Origin: Cryptomeria japonica
Lineage: Eukaryota; Streptophyta; Pinopsida; Cupressales; Cupressaceae
Length of the DNA stretch: 64,000 bases
Reading direction: 5' to 3'
Assembly: GCF_030272615.1 (NCBI RefSeq)
Contig: NC_081406.1
Span: forward strand, 260,451,386 to 260,515,385
Shown: one piece after another, positions 59,701-64,000 of the stretch
Layout: each line of letters begins with the position of its first letter
Numbering within the stretch: position 1 is the stretch's first letter
Program-made: the position numbers and the translations under genes
Notes under the pieces: model-generated
The model's database searches: none
The model's input: the letters and a program-made list of their open reading frames with translations, nothing else
What the model was told of the DNA's origin: nothing

Positions 59701-59935
59701 TTGTGGGACATGAGAAGTGAAAGCATATTGATTATGAATGATGCTCTTTCAAAAGAATTACAATTAACATATTCTAAACTTAGTTCAATACAAGAAGCGG
59801 AGTAGATACATGTGTCCTTACAAGTATAGATCGAGTTCCTAATAGAGGCTATCTCACATTGGAACAAGCATAAAGACTCTTGGACCACACATGTTCAAAA
59901 GATTACGCAGTTCTCTGGTTAAAGTTGGTTGTCTC
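56796..59935 (+). pseudogene. long unrecognised coding region of element K
   Basis: A chain of open segments in shifting frames: 56796-57203 (internal Met at 56871, MATPNVIDIAIELHPGF), 57406-57741 (FTKWDHSILATTMSMAYKI; HHIVDRLRRFINKMG), an acidic/basic low-complexity stretch near 58200-58300, 58438-58635, and a Lys/Glu coiled coil at 59225-59440 (LEKLKEKYKKDRKEDKEKL), ending near 59935 before the purine run at 59938. Summed, it would be a protein of about 1000 residues. I see no protease, integrase, RT or RNase H motif. It may be an element-specific accessory gene or captured host sequence. Confidence 0.45.
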
Positions 59936-60069
59936 CCTTAGGGGGAGTTATGTTTATGCACATTTCTTAGTTTTTTCCCTTTGTCATTATTGTCAAAGGG
60001 TGAGTAGTGTTATGTTATTTATGTAAAAACTTTCAAACGGTTTTAGTTGTTAGTGTTTTAAATTTCAGT

Positions 60070-61414
60070 TGAACAAACTGCAAGAAAACTACAAGGGGGG
60101 TGAATTAATTTTCACCAAACTTAAACAAATTAACCTTAACTTCAGATCTAATCATGAATAGAAATTACAAAAATAATCACCACATCAACAACACACATAA
60201 CACATAATTTTTTGACGTGGAAACCCGATTAAGGGAAAAACCACGGTGGCAACCTACCCACAATAAGATGATACTCTGCAATAGTATGTGAAAATATTAC
60301 AATCGGGAATGCACATGCATTTAGGCACACTGCCTAGAGCTCACTGATCAAAACAATAAAGGGCTACAACCCTGAGAAGGCTCACTACCTTACAAAGATC
60401 GGACAACAATCCAGATTACATGAACTGAAAGAATAACATCCCCAAATGCCTTATCATAGTTCCAATTAAGGGCAGTGTCTACACAACAACACTTCTCTGC
60501 TCTTCCATACTATTGAATGATAGATTTTCTTCTTCTCACATGCAATACTCTCTCAAATCGTAAACACAACCATAGATAATAGATCTTACATGATCACATC
60601 AATTACTTATACAAATCATCAAATTTAACTCTAAGGTCAACTCAACACATAGGACCCAATTACAAAATTGCATCCCCCAATAAATAAATCAATAACCAGA
60701 CCAATACAATGTCAAAAAGGACATATAATGGACCCAAATCAACTCCTGAAACATGTAACACCATCGAATAACTCACCAAGATCATTTGCAACACGCAACA
60801 TCTATTAGGTCGGCCAGAAAATCATATAACATGAAGAATACCACTGGACCAATAAAATATCCAATAATGCACACCACAATCAATGCAGAACACCAAAATG
60901 TATCGACCACAATCAAAGAACATCAACAAGCAACATGAATTCCTCTGCAAGCACTGCAACAACTCAAATCATTAGAATCGTCATCATTTCACCATTAGAG
61001 CTTATGAACACTAACATAACTCACTGACAAACTGAAAGATATTCTTGCGAAGCTCCAAATCATGAACCATCCAAACCAAGGACACACATGAACATTCCAA
61101 AAACTTTCCAAAATCCGCACAACATAAATCATCAATTCTGGAGCAACACAAACTAGAAATCACAACTCTGCAATATAGAACCAACAAAAAAACCAACCAT
61201 CACAGTGGATCACATAAGGCGACCAAATCATCTTCTGGAACACTAAAATTCATAATGAATCAACTAGAGATAAGCATCTTAAAACCCATTAAACTGCATC
61301 AGCATATCTACAACCAAACCAACTCAACTCTTTACAATACACCAATTCTCTGCAACATAGGAATATGTTGACATCAATGACAACAACACATCCCAACAAC
61401 TCTAATATCCAACA
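60070..61414 (-). repeat. 3' LTR of element L
   Basis: About 1345 bp; in its own direction it starts TGTTGGATATTAG. The left boundary (60070) is chosen at a TG and is uncertain by about 10 bases. Hairpin 1 (near 60268-60284, arms ATACT/AGTAT), an excellent ENE-like unit (60217-60244) and the C-tract hairpin (60087-60120) are present. Confidence 0.82.
60217..60244 (-). promoter_or_regulatory. ENE-like unit of LTR L
   Basis: In the LTR direction: GTGG, T5, CCC, loop TTAATC, GGG, T3, CCAC. Both stems pair fully and the loop differs from the CTTTACC-type loops of A and F. Confidence 0.6.
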
Positions 61415-61728
61415 ATCCCACCTTTGGCATTGATGGCGACATATGAACATGAAAAAAATTAATGCAAAGAAATAAAACAACTCCAACAATCTCCCCCTGA
61501 GATCATGCACACACAGCTCTACACCAAAGATAGATAATACAGTTTTTCATATGCATCTCTCCCCCTTTGACAATAATGCCAAAGAAACATACAAATCATT
61601 ATTCTCTCCTCAAATCTAAACAAAAAAATCACACATTGACCACTCCCCTTGAGTAGTAGCACCCACTCATCAATCTGGACATCAGAATAAGACTATGAAG
61701 TCCACCGGATCGATGCAACTTAATGCAT
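61415..61728 (-). other. 3' leader and polypurine tract of element L
   Basis: Non-coding. The LTR-abutting tract reads CCAAAGGTGGGAT on the minus strand (61415-61427), with another purine run near 61558 (CAAAGGGGGAGAG). Confidence 0.7.
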
Positions 61729-63752
61729 CTAGTTCATACCAAGAGGGGAAATTACCTCTAACTTCTATCTTAGATAAACAAATGTATCTATAGGAAAAGG
61801 CTTCATGAAGATATCTCCACTTTGTTCCTTAGTAGATATATATTCCAATCTAACTTCTTTCTCAGCCACCTTCTCTCTCAAAAAATGAAAATTGATTGAT
61901 ATATGTTTTTTCTTAGAATGCAACACCAGATGCATTGAAATATTAATTGCACTAGATTTGTCACAATAAATAATAGTGGACTCATTATAAACAACTCCAA
62001 TATCCTTCAACATTTGCTTGATACAAATTACCTGAGTACAGTTGCTAGGAGCAACAATGTATTCATCTTTTGTAGTAGACAAAGAAGTAGCATCTTGTTT
62101 CTTACTTGCCCACAAAATCAGCTTCTTTCCTAGAAAGAATGATCCATCGATGGCACTCTTCTGGTCATCTACATCTCCATCCTAGTCTGCATCAGTATAA
62201 GCACTCAAAATGAAATCGTCATTCTTTGGATGCTACATACCATAGCTAATTGTTCCCCTTAAGTATCTGAATATCCTCTTTATAGAACTAACATGACTTT
62301 CCTTTGGATCAACCTGGAATCTTGCAACAAGACATACAACATTCATAATGTCAAGCTTAGTCTAATTCAAATAAAGTAGTCCACCAATCATAGATCTATA
62401 CAGGATCTTATTAGCCTTCAAAGATTCATCATCTTTAGACATCTTGCATCCAGTTACCATAGGAGTTCCAATAGGTTTGGAATCACTTATCCTAAACTTC
62501 TTCAGTAATTCCTTTACATACCTAGATTGAGATATGAAAATGCCTCTAGCAGTATATGTAATTTTTAATCCTAGAAAGAACTTCATTTCACCTATCATAG
62601 GCATCTCAAATTCATTTTGCATATTATTAGTAAATCTCCTACTCAAATCATCATATCCTCCAAAAATAATGTCATCAACAAAAACTTCAACTTTCAAAAT
62701 ATTATCATTATCAATCTTGAAGTATAAGTTACTATCAACATTACCTTTACAGAATCCCAACTTCATCAAATACCTATCCAATCTTGTGTACCAAGCTCTA
62801 GGTGCTTGCTTCAGTCCATACAATACTTTCTTCAATCTTCACACCATTTCTTCTTCATCTGTCAATGAAAATCCATTTGGTTGCTCAATGTAGACTTCCT
62901 CTTCCAATTCACCATTCAAAAAGGTTGACTTCACATCCATTTGATATACCTTGAATTTCTTATGAGCATCATATGCAAAAAATAGTCTAACAACTTCAAT
63001 TTTAGTTGCCAGAGCAAAAGTCTCCTCAAAATCAATACCTTCCATTTGTGAATATCCTTTACATACCAGTCTTTCTTTGTTTTTGACAACTTATCCAACT
63101 TCATTCAGATTATTCTCGAACACCCATTTAGCACCAATTACATTCATGTCTTTCGATCTCAGAACAAGTTCCCATGTATTGTTCTTCTCAATCTGATTTA
63201 ACTCTTCGTCTATAGCTTTTACCTAGTTCTCATTTTGATAGGCTTCAACAACATCTTTAGGCTCAATTTTTGAAATTAGACATGTTTCTTCAGCAACAAT
63301 TCTTCTCCTAGTCATTACACCTGTATTTTTATCACCAATAATCTGATTCTCTAAATGATCTAGTCTTACATACCTGGGTGTCTTCTGTTTATTCTAATTT
63401 TCAGTCTTCTGAACTTCTTCACCAACAGCAGCATCTGGATTTATTGTCTCTACCGAATCACTTCACTTCATTATTGGATTCTGCACTTTCTTTGAGCTAA
63501 CATCTAGATCATCAAATTCATATTTGTTTTCTCTAATTTGCTTCCCATGACTCTCATCTACTTTCACATTTACACTTTCCACTATTTTTATGTCTTTTGT
63601 TGTGACATCGATTGGCTTTTCTCTTAATAGAATATCCCAGAAAGATTCCTTCATCACATCTTGCATCAAATTTTCCTATATCCTCATCTCTTTTTGTATA
63701 ACACTTGCTTCTAGAGATTCTAAAATATCTAACTATAGGAACATGACCAAAC
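61729..63752 (-). pseudogene. Integrase end, RT and RNase H of element L
   Basis: Reading leftward: integrase C-terminal trace (FGHVPIVRYFRIS near 63745; ESVNVKVDES, 63669-63463), a broken linker, then RT 63045-62839 ([12 protein letters not shown]) and, after one stop, 62835-62362 ([26 protein letters not shown]). RNase H is at 62115-61765 (SKKQDATSLSTTKDEY; IYCDKSSAI), missing its first part to stops near 62185. A TAG follows VYLR, and the normal end is at 61729. Damage is moderate; the RT core is readable over 157 codons. Confidence 0.88.
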
Positions 63753-64000
63753 AGTTAGATTCAATGATAGTCCCAAAGACACTGAGAGGGGGGGGGGGTG
63801 AATCAGTGTCTAATTGGTAAATAAAATATTTAAACTTATTTAAAACTTTGCAACCCAAAATAATGTACCAGTAAACAATCAATAATGCGGCAAATAGAAA
63901 TAAAAGAGACAACATAAATACACACCATAACACAAGATGTTTTGGCAAGGAAACCCGATGTGGGAAAAAAATCAGTGGGATTTGTGACCCACAATATTTA
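63753..64000 (-). mobile_element. LTR M (D/G family), cut by the window end
   Basis: Plus-strand view begins AGTTAGATTC in place of TGTTAGAT, then TCCCAAAGACACTGAGAG, a long G-run and TGAATCAGTGTC (hairpin arms 63777-63812), the complement of D's LTR end. An ENE-like segment lies near 63945-63973. Whether it is a solo LTR or a full element cannot be seen. Confidence 0.75.

Larger units (their letters stand above)
54552..60069 (+). mobile_element. element K, interrupted by element L
   Basis: LTR, zinc-knuckle Gag region and a long unrecognised coding region are followed by purine runs (about 59938 and 59997), then element L inserts at 60070. The rest of K, including its 3' LTR, should lie beyond L, outside the window. 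No RT motif was found between 55461 and 60069. Confidence 0.65.
60070..64000 (-). mobile_element. copia element L (continues beyond the window)
   Basis: Reverse-strand element nested in K: 3' LTR 60070-61414, polypurine tract, RNase H, RT and the integrase end reading leftward from 63752. LTR M interrupts it at about 63753. The 5' half and 5' LTR lie outside the window. Confidence 0.85.

Overview
The window is plant nuclear DNA built almost entirely of nested LTR retrotransposons. Pol fragments with plant Ty1/copia signatures (WVIDSGCSHHMTG protease, DVK..FLNG and FVDDIIFG reverse transcriptase, TDADWA RNase H), initiator-Met tRNA primer sites and 5-bp target duplications set the class. The density of old nested copies suggests a large, slowly purged genome such as a gymnosperm, but the species cannot be read from the sequence. 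No intact host gene was found; the best host-like coding trace is a possible terminal exon at 50682-50833.

Layout. 1-638, 24906-25319 and 32261-32571 are pieces of one 447-bp tandem repeat array. Copia element A (639-24905, + strand, duplication ATCTT) sits inside the array. Four later insertions sit inside A: element C (2490-8373, - strand, one LTR only), solo LTR D (9848-10747, GGAAG), gag-only element E (12924-16578, - strand, AGATG/AGATA) and near-complete element B (17148-23855, + strand, CATAT, inside A's 3' LTR). Element F (25320-32260, + strand, GGTCT) lies in the same array copy as A. A collapsed element G (33958-35992) contains solo LTR H (34158-35209). A minisatellite lies at about 36250-36830. 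A decayed Ty3/gypsy-type region (about 37 to 50.7 kb, - strand) is interrupted in its gag by the rather young element I (40847-45894, - strand, ATATC), which carries gag-protease but no reverse transcriptase. After the possible exon comes an AG-rich satellite (about 50880-51960), then sparse AT-rich DNA with two short tandem duplications. Element K (54552 onward, + strand) has a zinc-knuckle gag and about 3 kb of unrecognised broken coding sequence; it is interrupted by element L (60070 onward, - strand), itself interrupted by an LTR M that runs off the window.

The coding parts form the standard copia cycle (Gag particle, protease, integrase, reverse transcriptase/RNase H), but nearly every copy is broken. 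The strongest signals are non-coding. LTR families whose sequences otherwise differ share an ordered RNA-like module in their 3' half: a hairpin with covarying stems, a U-rich internal loop between G-C stems resembling ENE poly(A)-binding triple-helix elements, and a terminal hairpin with a C-tract loop whose stem covaries between families. A separate stem of about 21 pairs brackets the polypurine tract/LTR junction in six elements. E appears to be an internal-deletion derivative of B's family, and both share a TAG codon between gag and protease.
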